From Candidatus Brocadiaceae bacterium S225 (GTDB taxonomy: Bacteria; Planctomycetota; Brocadiia; Brocadiales; Scalinduaceae): a stretch of 64,000 bases of DNA. The translations under genes and the position numbers were made by a program. The notes beneath the pieces were generated by a model. It was not told where the DNA came from. It did not search any database and saw only the letters and a list, made by a program, of their open reading frames with translations. The number at the start of each line of letters is the position of its first letter. The first letter of the stretch is position 1. The stretch spans positions 62,001 to 126,000 of the forward strand of contig SMSL01000008.1 of NCBI GenBank assembly GCA_007859995.1, in the 5' to 3' direction. Positions 25,327 through 35,086 of the stretch are shown here, piece by piece.

Positions 25327-25785
25327 GTGAATATTACAGAAGTCAGAGTGAAGCTTACCGAGGCAAAGAAAAATCGTTTACAGGCTTTTTGCAGCATAAC
25401 AATTGATAATGACTTTGTAGTAAGAGATTTGAAGATTATAGAAGGGTACAAAGGAGCTTTTGTTGCAATGCCCAGCAGAAAGCTTGCAGATAAATGCCCT
25501 AAATGTAATTCCAAAAATCACCTTCGTTCACGCTTTTGCAATGACTGTGGAGCAAAACTCGATGACAAACGTGCATTAGGCGAGTCTAGAGACGAATCTA
25601 AAGGAAAATTTAAATTGTATGCAGACACTGCTCATCCGATTAATTCAAAATGTCGTGACGAAATTGAGCAGAAGGTGCTTGCGGCATACAAAGAAGAGGC
25701 CGAAAAAGCAAAACAACCTGGCTATAAGCCTCCCAAAATGGATGTACCAGACGAAGACTATGACGATGATAATATAAACAGTTAA
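25327..25785 (+). CDS. spoVG: SpoVG family protein with zinc-ribbon insertion
   Basis: 152 residues against about 90-100 for Bacillus SpoVG. The N-terminus ([20 protein letters not shown], then [18 protein letters not shown] and AFVAMPSRK) is classical SpoVG, a nucleic-acid-binding protein. Between it and the C-terminal helix ([20 protein letters not shown]) lies a zinc ribbon CPKC-N11-CNDC, followed by an acidic tail. The start is GTG behind GGAAGGAGGAG. The inserted ribbon seems typical of planctomycete-type proteins. Confidence 0.92.
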   Translation: MNITEVRVKLTEAKKNRLQAFCSITIDNDFVVRDLKIIEGYKGAFVAMPSRKLADKCPKCNSKNHLRSRFCNDCGAKLDDKRALGESRDESKGKFKLYADTAHPINSKCRDEIEQKVLAAYKEEAEKAKQPGYKPPKMDVPDEDYDDDNINS

Positions 25786-25803
25786 TGGATAATAGCATCC
25801 ATC

Positions 25804-25832
25804 ATAAAGGAGCATATAAAACATTCCTTTAT
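25804..25832. promoter_or_regulatory. 8-bp-stem hairpin between spoVG and ilvB
   Basis: ATAAAGGA and TCCTTTAT form a perfect stem around a 13-base loop. It lies just past the spoVG stop and may act as a weak terminator, although no T-run follows. Confidence 0.35.
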
Positions 25833-25922
25833 ACCAATTCAATTTACCGATCAGAAATTGAAATCTTCTAAGTTAAACGCTGTACTTAATTTTGTAATTT
25901 ATCTTTTCAATAAATACACTTT

Positions 25923-25941
25923 TGAAAACCGCAGGTTTTCA
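25923..25941. promoter_or_regulatory. Hairpin in the ilvB leader
   Basis: TGAAAACC-GCA-GGTTTTCA, a perfect 8-bp stem with a three-base loop, 34 bases before the ilvB start and followed by ATTTACC. Could serve as an attenuator or spoVG terminator; no leader peptide rich in branched-chain residues was seen. Confidence 0.35.
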
Positions 25942-25975
25942 TTTACCAATCTGGCAGAGCCAGAACACATAAAAA

Positions 25976-27655
25976 ATGCCTAAGACGGGTTCACAAATAT
26001 TAATTGATGCCTTAAAAAAAGAAAATGTGGAATATATTTTTGGCCTGCCTGGCGGTGTCATTATACCACTATTCGATACGCTGTTTGATGAGTCTGACAT
26101 AAAATTCATACTAACGCGCCACGAACAGGCGGCAGGGCATGCGGCTGATGGGTATGCCAGAGCTACAGGGAAAGTAGGCGTATGCATCGTCACATCCGGA
26201 CCAGGCGCAACCAATTTAACAACCGCTATTGCGACAGCCTACATGGACTCCATACCCATGGTTGCCATAACGGGTCAGGTTAAAACGCACCTTATAGGCA
26301 GTGATGCATTCCAGGAAGCAGACGTAACCGGTATCACTCGTTCTATTTCAAAACATAATTACCTGGTTAAAGATATAAAAGAGCTGGGGAGGATAGTAAA
26401 AGAGGCATTTTATATCGCTTCGACAGGCAGGCCTGGTCCAGTCGTTATCGACCTTCCTGTGGATGTAACAACAGACACATGGGATGGAGATACTCCTGAA
26501 GCAATAAATCTACCCGGATACAAGCCTTCATACGAAGGCAACGTACGTCAGATAAAAATAGCAGCAGAGGCGATAAACAGATCAAAAAGACCTGTAATTT
26601 ACGCGGGCGGTGGGGTTATATCTTCAAATAGTTCAAAACAGCTTATTGAACTTGCAGAAAAAGCCAATTTACCGGTAAACACAACTCTATTAGCACTGGG
26701 AGTATTTCCGGAAGACAACGAAAAAGCATTGGGAATGCTGGGAATGCATGGGACAGTTCCTGCCAACTACGCTGTCCATGAATCAGATTTATTAATTGCA
26801 GTTGGAGCGAGGTTTGATGACAGGATTACGGGCAAAATAAATGAATTTGCTCCTCAGGCAAAAATTATTCATATAGACGTAGACCCTACTTCTATAAGTA
26901 AGAATATCAAGGTGGATATCCCAGTAGTTGGTGATGCAAGAAATATTCTTACGGAATTAGTAAAACGTGTAAGTTATGTTGAAAGAAAAGAGTGGTTCGA
27001 AAAAATTGCGGATTGGAAAAAGAAATATCCCTCACTTTATGATAACACAAGTGACGTTGTAAAACCTCAATACGTAGTTGAACAAATCTGTGAAGCCACC
27101 AAAGGCGAAGCAATTGTCACTACTGAAGTCGGGCAGAACCAGATGTGGGCCGCTCAATATTATACCTATACAAATCCCAGAAGTTTTTTATCTTCAGGTG
27201 GTTTAGGTACCATGGGATTCGGTTTCCCTGCCGCAATAGGTGCTCAACTTGGATGTCCTGACAAAATTGTTATTGCAATTGCAGGTGATGGTAGTTTTCA
27301 AATGAATATTCAGGAACTTAGTACTGCCGTTAAATATAAGTTACCCATTAAGGTTGCTATTTTGAACAATGGTTACCTTGGAATGGTAAGGCAATGGCAA
27401 GAGCTGTTTTATGAGAAAAGATATGCTCACACTTTACTCGATGGCAATCCTGACTTTGTGCTGGTAGCAAAAGCCTATGGAGCTGAAGGCTTTCTGGTTG
27501 AGAAAAAGGCGGATGTCAGGCCTATAATTGAAAAAGCACTTTCAATAGATGGCCCTGTCGTAATAGATTTTAAAGTAGACCCGGAAGAAAATGTATTTCC
27601 AATGATTCCAGCGGGGCAAGCCGTCAGTCAGACGAAGGGAATTGAATTAATCTGA
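25976..27655 (+). CDS. ilvB: Acetolactate synthase large subunit
   Basis: 559 residues of the ThDP-dependent synthase for branched-chain amino acids. It has the N-terminal [16 protein letters not shown] with [18 protein letters not shown] holding the catalytic Glu, SGPGATNL, and the ThDP/Mg motif GDGSFQMN...ILNN near residue 440. There is no ilvN regulatory subunit next to it; the following gene is rsmE. No strong ribosome binding site before the ATG. Confidence 0.95.
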   Translation: MPKTGSQILIDALKKENVEYIFGLPGGVIIPLFDTLFDESDIKFILTRHEQAAGHAADGYARATGKVGVCIVTSGPGATNLTTAIATAYMDSIPMVAITGQVKTHLIGSDAFQEADVTGITRSISKHNYLVKDIKELGRIVKEAFYIASTGRPGPVVIDLPVDVTTDTWDGDTPEAINLPGYKPSYEGNVRQIKIAAEAINRSKRPVIYAGGGVISSNSSKQLIELAEKANLPVNTTLLALGVFPEDNEKALGMLGMHGTVPANYAVHESDLLIAVGARFDDRITGKINEFAPQAKIIHIDVDPTSISKNIKVDIPVVGDARNILTELVKRVSYVERKEWFEKIADWKKKYPSLYDNTSDVVKPQYVVEQICEATKGEAIVTTEVGQNQMWAAQYYTYTNPRSFLSSGGLGTMGFGFPAAIGAQLGCPDKIVIAIAGDGSFQMNIQELSTAVKYKLPIKVAILNNGYLGMVRQWQELFYEKRYAHTLLDGNPDFVLVAKAYGAEGFLVEKKADVRPIIEKALSIDGPVVIDFKVDPEENVFPMIPAGQAVSQTKGIELI

Positions 27656-27657
27656 AG

Positions 27658-27682
27658 AGTGGCAAACGCGCCACTAGATTTT
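27658..27682 (+). terminator. Candidate terminator after ilvB
   Basis: AGTGGC-AAACGC-GCCACT forms a six-pair stem immediately after the ilvB stop, followed by AGATTTTCC. The stem is GC-rich for this genome, but the T-run is short. Confidence 0.45.
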
Positions 27683-27770
27683 CCTGAAAACTGCATTTCA
27701 AATACATCAAACCATAGCTATTTAAATGTGTCTTTACTTATTTACCCACTAAAAGGATTGCAAAGTAAGT

Positions 27771-28499
27771 ATGAATCGTTTTTATGTTCCATTCCATGCC
27801 GGTTTGAAAAACTTATGGATAGACAGTTCAGAAAGCCATCACATTACACACGTTAAAAGATTGAAAATAGGTGATAATATTATCGTGTTTAATGGAACGG
27901 GAGATGAATTTGAAGCGGAAATCGTTGAAATTAAAGACAACAGAGTCAACGTAGAGATTAATCAGCAGAAAACTATCAGCAAAGAAAATACCGCTGGAAT
28001 AGACATAGCTTTTGCTATCCCCAAGGGAAAACGTTCTCACCTCCTTATCCAAAAATGCACTGAACTTGGAGTACATAAACTAATACCAATAAATTATGCC
28101 AGAAGTGTCGTAAAACTTAAGGACGACTGTACCGTGAAAATCGAAAAGTGGCAGAAAATAGCCATTGAGGCATCAAAACAGTGTGGCCGTAACACGATTA
28201 CGGAGATTGGAGAAGTTGTTGATTTTGACAGTATCCTTAACGCTCTGGAAGGTTACGACCTCCCCCTCTTCGCCTGCAATCAATCTGATTCAAATAATCT
28301 AAAAAATACGTTGCAAGAACATCCAAAACCAAATAGTATAATAAGTTTTATTGGTCCGGAAGGCGGATTTACATCGAACGAGATAGAAATGGCAAAGAAA
28401 GTTGGTTGCAAATTTATCAGCCTGGGAAGTCGAATTCTTCGAGTGGAAACGGCTGCAATTGCTGTTTCTGCAATTCTTTCATATCACTATTCAGCATGA
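27771..28499 (+). CDS. rsmE: 16S rRNA (uracil1498-N3)-methyltransferase
   Basis: 242 residues, typical of RsmE, a SPOUT-fold methyltransferase with a PUA-like N-terminus. SSESHHITHVKRLKIGD (near 19) is the N-terminal signature; KCTELGVHKLIPI, EASKQCGRN and FIGPEGGFTSNEI are the SPOUT motifs, and LGSRILRVETAA closes the SAM knot. It modifies U1498 in the small subunit. Likely co-transcribed with the downstream nucleotidyltransferase, 31 bases away. Confidence 0.93.
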   Translation: MNRFYVPFHAGLKNLWIDSSESHHITHVKRLKIGDNIIVFNGTGDEFEAEIVEIKDNRVNVEINQQKTISKENTAGIDIAFAIPKGKRSHLLIQKCTELGVHKLIPINYARSVVKLKDDCTVKIEKWQKIAIEASKQCGRNTITEIGEVVDFDSILNALEGYDLPLFACNQSDSNNLKNTLQEHPKPNSIISFIGPEGGFTSNEIEMAKKVGCKFISLGSRILRVETAAIAVSAILSYHYSA

Positions 28500-28530
28500 T
28501 TTTACAAGTCAAACTTAATTGAGGTTTTCT

Positions 28531-29607
28531 ATGTTATACGCAGTAATTATGGCAGGAGGTTCAGGTACCAGGTTTTGGCCCTGGAGTAGAAAAAAAATGC
28601 CAAAACAACTCTTGAAGATCACAGGGCAAGAGACTATGATTAAACAGACTGTTGATCGTATTATTGATGAGATACCTCCAGAAAATATTTATGTTGTAAC
28701 GACGTCTACCCTGGCGGAGAGTATTGAACAAGAGCTGTCTCAAATACCGGCAAAAAATATTATCTCAGAGCCTTTTGGCAGAAACACGGCTGCATGTATT
28801 GGTCTTGCGGCAACCATAATTTCAAAGAGAGATTCCAATGCCATCATGGCCGTAATGACGGCAGACCATATAATTGAACCTCCCGATCTTTTCTTAAAAG
28901 CGTTAAAATGCGCGGAAGAACTCGCGACAGAAAAGAATACCCTTATTACGTTCGGGATTAAACCAACAGAACCATCGGTAAATTACGGCTATATACAAAG
29001 AAAAGAAGATGTAATCAATCGGCAGGATTTTCTGGTTTACGATGTAAAATGTTTTACTGAAAAACCGGATCGTATTACAGCAGAAAACTTTTTAAAAAGT
29101 GGAGTATATTACTGGAACAGCGGTATCTTTGTCTGGTCTGTAAATACAATACTAGAAAATATAAAGGCTCTTATGCCTGACTTGTATCAGGGCCTTGAAA
29201 GAATCGGGAAATCGCTGGAAACCCCTGATGAGCCAAGCGTAATATACCATGAATATGGACGATTTGATAATATTTCAATAGATTATGGCATAATGGAGAA
29301 GGCATCAAATGTAAAGATAATCGCAGCCGATTTTACCTGGGACGATGTTGGTTCCTGGCTTGCCGTTGAAAGATTAAACAAATCAGATGAAAATGGCAAT
29401 ACAATATTGGGTAAACATTGTGGTTTTAACACACAGGGAAACATAATTATTGGAGACAATGAACGCCTGATAACAACAATCAATGTGTCTGATATGATTA
29501 TTGTGAATACGAAAGATGTTACTATGGTTTGTAACAAAAACAGTGCAGAAGATATTAAGAAACTAACGGAGCTCTTAAAAGAAAAAGGTTATAGCTGTTA
29601 TATATGA
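28531..29607 (+). CDS. manC: Mannose-1-phosphate guanylyltransferase
   Basis: About 358 residues, the short single-domain form without a fused isomerase. MAGGSGTRFWPWSRKKMPKQ is the GTP-binding signature (canonical GGSGTRLWPLSR...PKQ). AVMTADHIIEPP and FTEKPDR, with YYWNSGIFVW, are the mannose-1-phosphate-site motifs. It makes GDP-mannose for glycans. Start at 28531 because GAGG lies eight bases upstream; the frame is open four codons before. Supplies precursor for surface polysaccharide. Confidence 0.9.
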   Translation: MLYAVIMAGGSGTRFWPWSRKKMPKQLLKITGQETMIKQTVDRIIDEIPPENIYVVTTSTLAESIEQELSQIPAKNIISEPFGRNTAACIGLAATIISKRDSNAIMAVMTADHIIEPPDLFLKALKCAEELATEKNTLITFGIKPTEPSVNYGYIQRKEDVINRQDFLVYDVKCFTEKPDRITAENFLKSGVYYWNSGIFVWSVNTILENIKALMPDLYQGLERIGKSLETPDEPSVIYHEYGRFDNISIDYGIMEKASNVKIIAADFTWDDVGSWLAVERLNKSDENGNTILGKHCGFNTQGNIIIGDNERLITTINVSDMIIVNTKDVTMVCNKNSAEDIKKLTELLKEKGYSCYI

Positions 29608-29736
29608 TCTTTCACAACTGGAAGAATTGACATAAAAAAACAATTTATAAAACACAATAAATCGGTTACTATATAGCCGTTTTTAAAGCAAATAATTTTT
29701 ACTTTTCATTGAGGGCAACTGCAACTAAAATGTGTT

Positions 29737-31476
29737 ATGGAAATTAATAGAAATACAATAATAAAAAATCTGGTTAAGAAATATCCTCAAACTATGGCAG
29801 TATTCAGGAAATACAATCTTGTCGTGGCTGGAGGCGTAAGGGGGCCAAATGAACCTCTGGCATTTTTTGCAAAAGCACATGATGTGGATTACGACGAAAT
29901 AGTTGAGGAATTGAAAGTCGCTATAGAAAAAGGCGTAGATGAAAACACTGAAAAAATAGAGTTAGTAGAAGATAAGGTTTATTCGAAATTTTTCAAAACA
30001 GCTCTTATAATGGCGTTGACGATAGGGGTAGCTGTTGGAGCAATCATATTAACCGATATTGGCTCAAAACATAATTTCCATTCTGTAGTTCATTCTCTGG
30101 TACAGACACATGGTCATGCTCAACTGTTTGGATGGGTAGGCCTTTGCATAATCGGCTTTGCATATTATATCGTCCCCCGGGTTAAGAACGTCGAACTCAA
30201 ATACCGTGAACTGACAACCGTATGCTTCTATCTCATGGTAACAGGGACGGTTTTAAGGATACTTGTTCAACCGTACGCCAATAAAATAAGCAGTTTTCTC
30301 CTGCCAATCTCCGGTCTGTTGGAATTCCTGGCAGTTGCAATATTTGCATTTATTATCTTCAGTACCGTCCTTGCAAGTAAAGAAAAGAGAGAGGCATACG
30401 ATAAATTTATCATGGCAGGGGTATTATGGTTCCTGCTGTGCAGTGTAATAAATTTGTTTATGGACGGATATATGCTTGTCGCAGGCACAAACGATATTCC
30501 GAAAACATTTTACAGCCCTTTTGTACATGTTTTTCTCCTGGGCTTTGCTTTCATGTTCATATTTGCCGTAAATATAAGAACGGTGTACGCCTTCCTTGAT
30601 GTAGGTACGGCCAGGATTGGCGCCATAAACACTACATTCTGGCTCTTAAATCTAACCATACCTTTATATTTCGTAGCTCACTCTTTAAGTTATAAGTTTC
30701 CATTTCTAATACCAATTTCAAATCTTACAGTTTATTTAGTCGCATTCAGTATTTTACTATTTGTTTATGGTATCAGAATCTTTGAAAAATCCACGCAGGA
30801 ACTTGATGATGTTGTAATGGATAGAAGTTATTCAAAAACTATCAGAACTGCTTATGTCTGGTTAATTATTGGTGTGCTTATCCTGGGGTCAAAAACCTTC
30901 TTTACAGCATTCTCAGAAACGCAGTATTTATTACATGGTGCAGCAAATCACGCCCTGGCAGTTGGTTTTGTTACGTTTATGATAATAGGATACGCATCAA
31001 AGATGGTCCCCACTTTTAAGGGCGTAGATATGCATAGCATAAAGCTTGCTAACCTATCATTTTATCTCTTAAACATTGGGTGCTTCCTCCGGGTTTATAC
31101 TCAGATAATGATCGGGCTCTCACGTTCGGAAGATTTTTACTTCTCTCTCATAGGGGTTTCAGGCTGGATTGAGCTGACAGCAATCGGTATCTTCGGGTAC
31201 AATGTTTGGAAGACAATGAACGCGGAAGACGAAGATATTGAAGAACCAGTGGAAACGTTAACGGAAATAACAGGGGACACAAATATTGCACATGCAATCG
31301 ATCAGTATCCTGAAATTCTGGAGATATTCCTGGAATTTGGGTTTAAACAACTTGCCAGTCCTGTTGCAAGGAAAACGGTAGCAAAAATGTTTACGATTAA
31401 ACAAGCAACTAAAATACACCCGGTTGAAATAGATTGCCTTCTTAAAGCTATAAATAAAAGAATTAATAAATCATGA
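29737..31476 (+). CDS. NnrS-like multi-haem-copper-type membrane protein with DUF1858 domains at both ends
   Basis: 579 residues. The first 65 are a DUF1858-type domain (NTIIKNLVKKYPQTMAVFRK), the middle has about twelve membrane helices, and the C-terminal 70 residues form a second DUF1858-like domain (IAHAIDQYPEILEIFLEFGF). The membrane part has HGHAQLFGWVGL and a later HGAANHALAVGFV, with histidines placed as in NnrS and haem-copper-oxidase-like proteins, suggesting metal or haem binding. NnrS proteins relate to nitric oxide stress. A role in NO or redox handling is inference. It overlaps the TPR gene by four bases. Confidence 0.7.
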   Translation: MEINRNTIIKNLVKKYPQTMAVFRKYNLVVAGGVRGPNEPLAFFAKAHDVDYDEIVEELKVAIEKGVDENTEKIELVEDKVYSKFFKTALIMALTIGVAVGAIILTDIGSKHNFHSVVHSLVQTHGHAQLFGWVGLCIIGFAYYIVPRVKNVELKYRELTTVCFYLMVTGTVLRILVQPYANKISSFLLPISGLLEFLAVAIFAFIIFSTVLASKEKREAYDKFIMAGVLWFLLCSVINLFMDGYMLVAGTNDIPKTFYSPFVHVFLLGFAFMFIFAVNIRTVYAFLDVGTARIGAINTTFWLLNLTIPLYFVAHSLSYKFPFLIPISNLTVYLVAFSILLFVYGIRIFEKSTQELDDVVMDRSYSKTIRTAYVWLIIGVLILGSKTFFTAFSETQYLLHGAANHALAVGFVTFMIIGYASKMVPTFKGVDMHSIKLANLSFYLLNIGCFLRVYTQIMIGLSRSEDFYFSLIGVSGWIELTAIGIFGYNVWKTMNAEDEDIEEPVETLTEITGDTNIAHAIDQYPEILEIFLEFGFKQLASPVARKTVAKMFTIKQATKIHPVEIDCLLKAINKRINKS

Positions 31477-32660
31477 AAATACTGAAAAAAATCATATTAC
31501 TTGTAATAGTAAGTTTTCTGTTTTCCTATTCTTGTTTTGCAAAAACAGATGAAGAGCATTCACCGACAGATGAAAAACTTTCACAAACCGCTGAGGAACA
31601 TTTTGAAAGAGGAGATAAATTTCTTGCCAGGAAACTTATTCCGGATGCAATAGTCGAATTTAAAAAAGCCCTATCACTACTGAAAGAAGATCAAAGTAAA
31701 CTGAAAGCTGAAATATTTGCATCACTGGCAAATGCGTACAACTGGAAGGGAACACACAAAGCCGCGATTACTGCGTGCAATAAAGCGCTGGAAATCAACC
31801 CCGACATCGCCAACGCGCATTATGATCTGGGATTTGCTTATAGAGAAGAGGGAAACATGGAACTGGCAGAGAAAGAATTTGCACTTTATAAAAAATTATT
31901 GAAGCAAGAGGGTGAATACATCGAAATCCCGGAAAAATCAACCTCAGGGGATATTGAAAAATTGATTACGGTTCATCAGCAAAAAAGAGCAGCAGGAAAG
32001 GCCGAAGACACATCTCCGAAAATAGACACATTTGAAGGCGCAAAAGCTTTAGATAAAATGCCGAATCTACCAGGAACGGATAAAACAACACAGAACGCTG
32101 CAATAGAAAAGCTTTTGAGGAAAGGCGCAGCATTTTATGATGAAGGCAAAATTGATCTGGCAATTGGCGTATTCAAAGAAGTGCTTGAAATCGATTCTGA
32201 GGAACCGGAGGCCTATTATAACCTTGGCAACGCCTATGCTGATAAGGAAATGTTTGATGAGGCCATAGCAATGTATAGGGACGCAGTAGCATACAATCCT
32301 GAATTTGTAGATGCATATTTAAACCTGAGTACGCTATATTTAGATCTGGAGTTGATCGATGAAGCAATTTCCTTATGTAGACACGCCGTAAATACTAATC
32401 CAAATGATGCATTTTTATGTTTCCACCTTGGGGAAGCATACGCCATGAATCTTCAATACAAAGAAGCAATTACCGAGTATAACAAAGCTATGACCATAAA
32501 CCCTATGGATCCGGAAATACAATATCGACTAGCAGAGTCTTACTATGAGATCGAGCAGTTTAACATGGCGTTAAAGCACGCAACACAAGCCGAAGAATTG
32601 GGATATATAACCAATCCTGACTTTATGGTTGATTTGAAGAAAAAAGCTGGTATTGAATAA
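31473..32660 (+). CDS. Exported TPR protein
   Basis: 395 residues: a Sec signal peptide (ILLVIVSFLFSYSCFAKTDE), then tetratricopeptide repeats in two blocks (about 40-140 and 210-390), for example AYYNLGNAYADKEMFDEAIA-type repeats. Periplasmic by prediction. ATG overlaps the stop of the NnrS-like gene, so the two proteins likely act together, perhaps as a scaffold for a membrane redox protein. No enzyme motif. Confidence 0.8.
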   Translation: MKILKKIILLVIVSFLFSYSCFAKTDEEHSPTDEKLSQTAEEHFERGDKFLARKLIPDAIVEFKKALSLLKEDQSKLKAEIFASLANAYNWKGTHKAAITACNKALEINPDIANAHYDLGFAYREEGNMELAEKEFALYKKLLKQEGEYIEIPEKSTSGDIEKLITVHQQKRAAGKAEDTSPKIDTFEGAKALDKMPNLPGTDKTTQNAAIEKLLRKGAAFYDEGKIDLAIGVFKEVLEIDSEEPEAYYNLGNAYADKEMFDEAIAMYRDAVAYNPEFVDAYLNLSTLYLDLELIDEAISLCRHAVNTNPNDAFLCFHLGEAYAMNLQYKEAITEYNKAMTINPMDPEIQYRLAESYYEIEQFNMALKHATQAEELGYITNPDFMVDLKKKAGIE

Positions 32661-32904
32661 TCACATCAACGGCAATAAAATGATTGTTCATTAAGCAAAA
32701 GACGAAATAGAAATAATAGTTTTCTCTGATCTCAGCGCATGCGAACAATCGAAAGGTTGTTTCACATTTTTGTCACGCGGTAATGGAACGACGTCTTTTG
32801 TTGTTTGAGAAACCTGGCTCTCGTTAAACCTTTATCATTTTCCAAGAAACGCGATCCTTTTTTCACTTACAACGAAAAACAATTTCTCTTGATACGAAGC
32901 TTAC

Positions 32905-33591
32905 ATGGTAAAGAAGATTTACAATTCGTTAACACAGGATTGCTTCAAGAATAGGTTCCTTTTTCTCCTCATCTCTATATTGTGTCTGCTCGTCTTCACT
33001 CCTGTCTTGCAAGGATTTATCGGAGTTCGCATCCTGATGAACGCATTCATCACTGCGATATTGATATTCGGAACCTACGCTGCAAGCAAAAAAATTTATA
33101 TTACCACTATCGCGGTATCACTTGCTCTTCCGATGCTCGTGTCAATCTGGCTAAGCCATTTTGCAGATATGCCTTTTCTGGTTTTCGTAGGAGACTGCTT
33201 TGCAATAGCGTTTCTGGCGTTTCTAGTAATCGTTATACTGTCATTCATATTCGGTGAACAGGAAGTTACCACCAATGTTATCTACGCATCAATTGTTACT
33301 TATCTGCTCATCGCCATAATGTGGGCATTTGTCTATTCAGTTTTGGAGAGCATTCAGCCGGGATCTTTTACCATAGGAAAAGATCAAATCGATGTCGGCA
33401 AACGCCTTTATATTTACTACAGCTTTGTCACTATCACAACTTTGGGCTACGGAGATATCACTCCTGCAACGGACCTGGCGAATTCCTTCTCATTTCTTGA
33501 GGCTGTCATCGGTCAGCTTTATATAGCCATATTGATAGCCAGACTGGTAGGTATGCAGATCGCACAATCGATGAATAAGAAAGCAAGTTAG
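32905..33591 (+). CDS. Two-pore-helix potassium-channel-like membrane protein
   Basis: 228 residues with four to five N-terminal helices and a C-terminal pore module: TLGYGDITPATDLANSF is a selectivity filter of the T(I/L)GYGD type. Short C-terminal tail without RCK domain. Would pass K+ through the inner membrane; gating unknown. Stands alone, with a 240-base upstream gap and a convergent neighbour. Confidence 0.85.
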   Translation: MVKKIYNSLTQDCFKNRFLFLLISILCLLVFTPVLQGFIGVRILMNAFITAILIFGTYAASKKIYITTIAVSLALPMLVSIWLSHFADMPFLVFVGDCFAIAFLAFLVIVILSFIFGEQEVTTNVIYASIVTYLLIAIMWAFVYSVLESIQPGSFTIGKDQIDVGKRLYIYYSFVTITTLGYGDITPATDLANSFSFLEAVIGQLYIAILIARLVGMQIAQSMNKKAS

Positions 33592-33760
33592 GCAATTCTG
33601 TCGTTCCTGTGCAATCTATATTCTATACCAATAATATCCACCTTATCTTCCCTCTCTTACAAATCTATTTCGATACTACAAACAATAGCTAAAGGATATC
33701 AGGTTTTTAGCCACTCAATATGTGTCGCTTACGTACAATTTTCTATACCTGGCATAGGCG

Positions 33761-35086
33761 TCAATCAGACTTGGATGTTGACTCCTTTTGTAATCTTTCA
33801 ATTATCTCCTTCGCACCTTTGACACGCAAATCCCAAATGAGGAATTCAATCTTGTCCATTGCCACCGGTTCTTCCGAGAAAAGCATCACTGCACGACGCC
33901 CGTCCGTCCAGTACGGGTCTCCGAGGATAATTTCGCGGGGTTTTTGAGGAGTGGCAGCGCCAACACCTTTAACCATACCCAGCTTAGCCAGACCCTGTAC
34001 AGACATGACGTCCGTTATCAGATAGTCGCGAGCGTCGTCCACTTCCGGATCTACCGCGTGAGTTGTAAGGCTCCATACGCCTGTTGTCATCCGAATACCT
34101 ATATCACGGCTTATCTGTCCGATCCAGACGGACATATCCCGGAAGACCCATGGAGTAAGCCAGAGTCGCATATGGTTACGCTCGTTGACAGAATCTCGCC
34201 CCTTCTGGAGAGCAATGTCTTGAGGCCTGCCGAATACATACTGAGGACTGATCGGGGCGTTCAGGTACATATCTCCCTTTAAGAATGCCTTTGCCATCTT
34301 TAACCCGGTAGAAAACGTGACTGCTTCAGTTTCGTCCCAACCGGCACGAGCAAGGGCACCGTATATCACATCCGGCCTCCCTACCAGAACAAGATTAAGA
34401 GGATCGCCATCTTTGGTATCCTTTTCGTTTCGTGCGCAGCATTGGAAATCAGAAAGTTTTGCACGGAAATCCTCCTCTTTATCGTATTTAATGAATTCCT
34501 CCGGTTGATATAGATCTTCAAAATTAACGCGCGTATGATCGGCCTTAATGCCGGGTACAGGGATGTAGAAAACAAGTGTTCTGACCTGCTTCGGCCCATA
34601 CAGGACAACAGGCACTACCTTGATGCCCAAACCGAGGTTTGTATGGACAAAACCTGATTTTGTTTCCCCTGGGTTTATGATCATGTCAATGTCCAACTTT
34701 CTGTAATCTTCTTCCATTTGCTTATTTTTGTCTTTATTCGACACCCTGTTAATGTGTGCCACTTCTGCGGAAGAAAAGTATTTTGGGTCAGTAGCCATGA
34801 CGATAATGGCAAACGGAATATCTTCGTTATTTACGATCTCCAGCCATACTGGCTGGACCCCCTTCTTTGCCAGCGGCCTGCCGAATATCAGTTTACTCTC
34901 TTTGGGTGATAGCACCGATGCAGTCACCGTCAACTTGCCAACACTCTTTGTCTGCGAACGTTGATGAAAATTTACTTCATCAATTGGTATTGGATTATAT
35001 GTTCCGCAGGCAGACACCAGGACAATCATCATAACAGTCATCAGGCTTTGTATTACAATTTTTATTTGTAAAGACTTCATTGTCAT
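33761..35086 (-). CDS. LssY_C-domain lipoprotein (copy 2)
   Basis: About 441 residues. VLVSACGTYNP near residue 25 is a lipobox. The C-terminal half is an LssY C-terminal domain: PLNLVLVGRPDVIYGALARA, GWDETEAVTFS, YVFGRPQDIALQKGRDS, then WLTPW...VWIGQISRDIG. Start at 35086 is chosen since it overlaps the paralogous gene's stop by ATGA; the frame is open 23 codons above. Acts at the envelope; biochemical role unknown. Paralogue of the next gene by duplication. Confidence 0.7.
   Translation of the reverse strand: MTMKSLQIKIVIQSLMTVMMIVLVSACGTYNPIPIDEVNFHQRSQTKSVGKLTVTASVLSPKESKLIFGRPLAKKGVQPVWLEIVNNEDIPFAIIVMATDPKYFSSAEVAHINRVSNKDKNKQMEEDYRKLDIDMIINPGETKSGFVHTNLGLGIKVVPVVLYGPKQVRTLVFYIPVPGIKADHTRVNFEDLYQPEEFIKYDKEEDFRAKLSDFQCCARNEKDTKDGDPLNLVLVGRPDVIYGALARAGWDETEAVTFSTGLKMAKAFLKGDMYLNAPISPQYVFGRPQDIALQKGRDSVNERNHMRLWLTPWVFRDMSVWIGQISRDIGIRMTTGVWSLTTHAVDPEVDDARDYLITDVMSVQGLAKLGMVKGVGAATPQKPREIILGDPYWTDGRRAVMLFSEEPVAMDKIEFLIWDLRVKGAKEIIERLQKESTSKSD

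Noticed and set aside
32661-32904. Possible regulatory RNA upstream of the potassium-channel gene
   Set aside because: No convincing hairpin followed by a T-run and no known riboswitch core.
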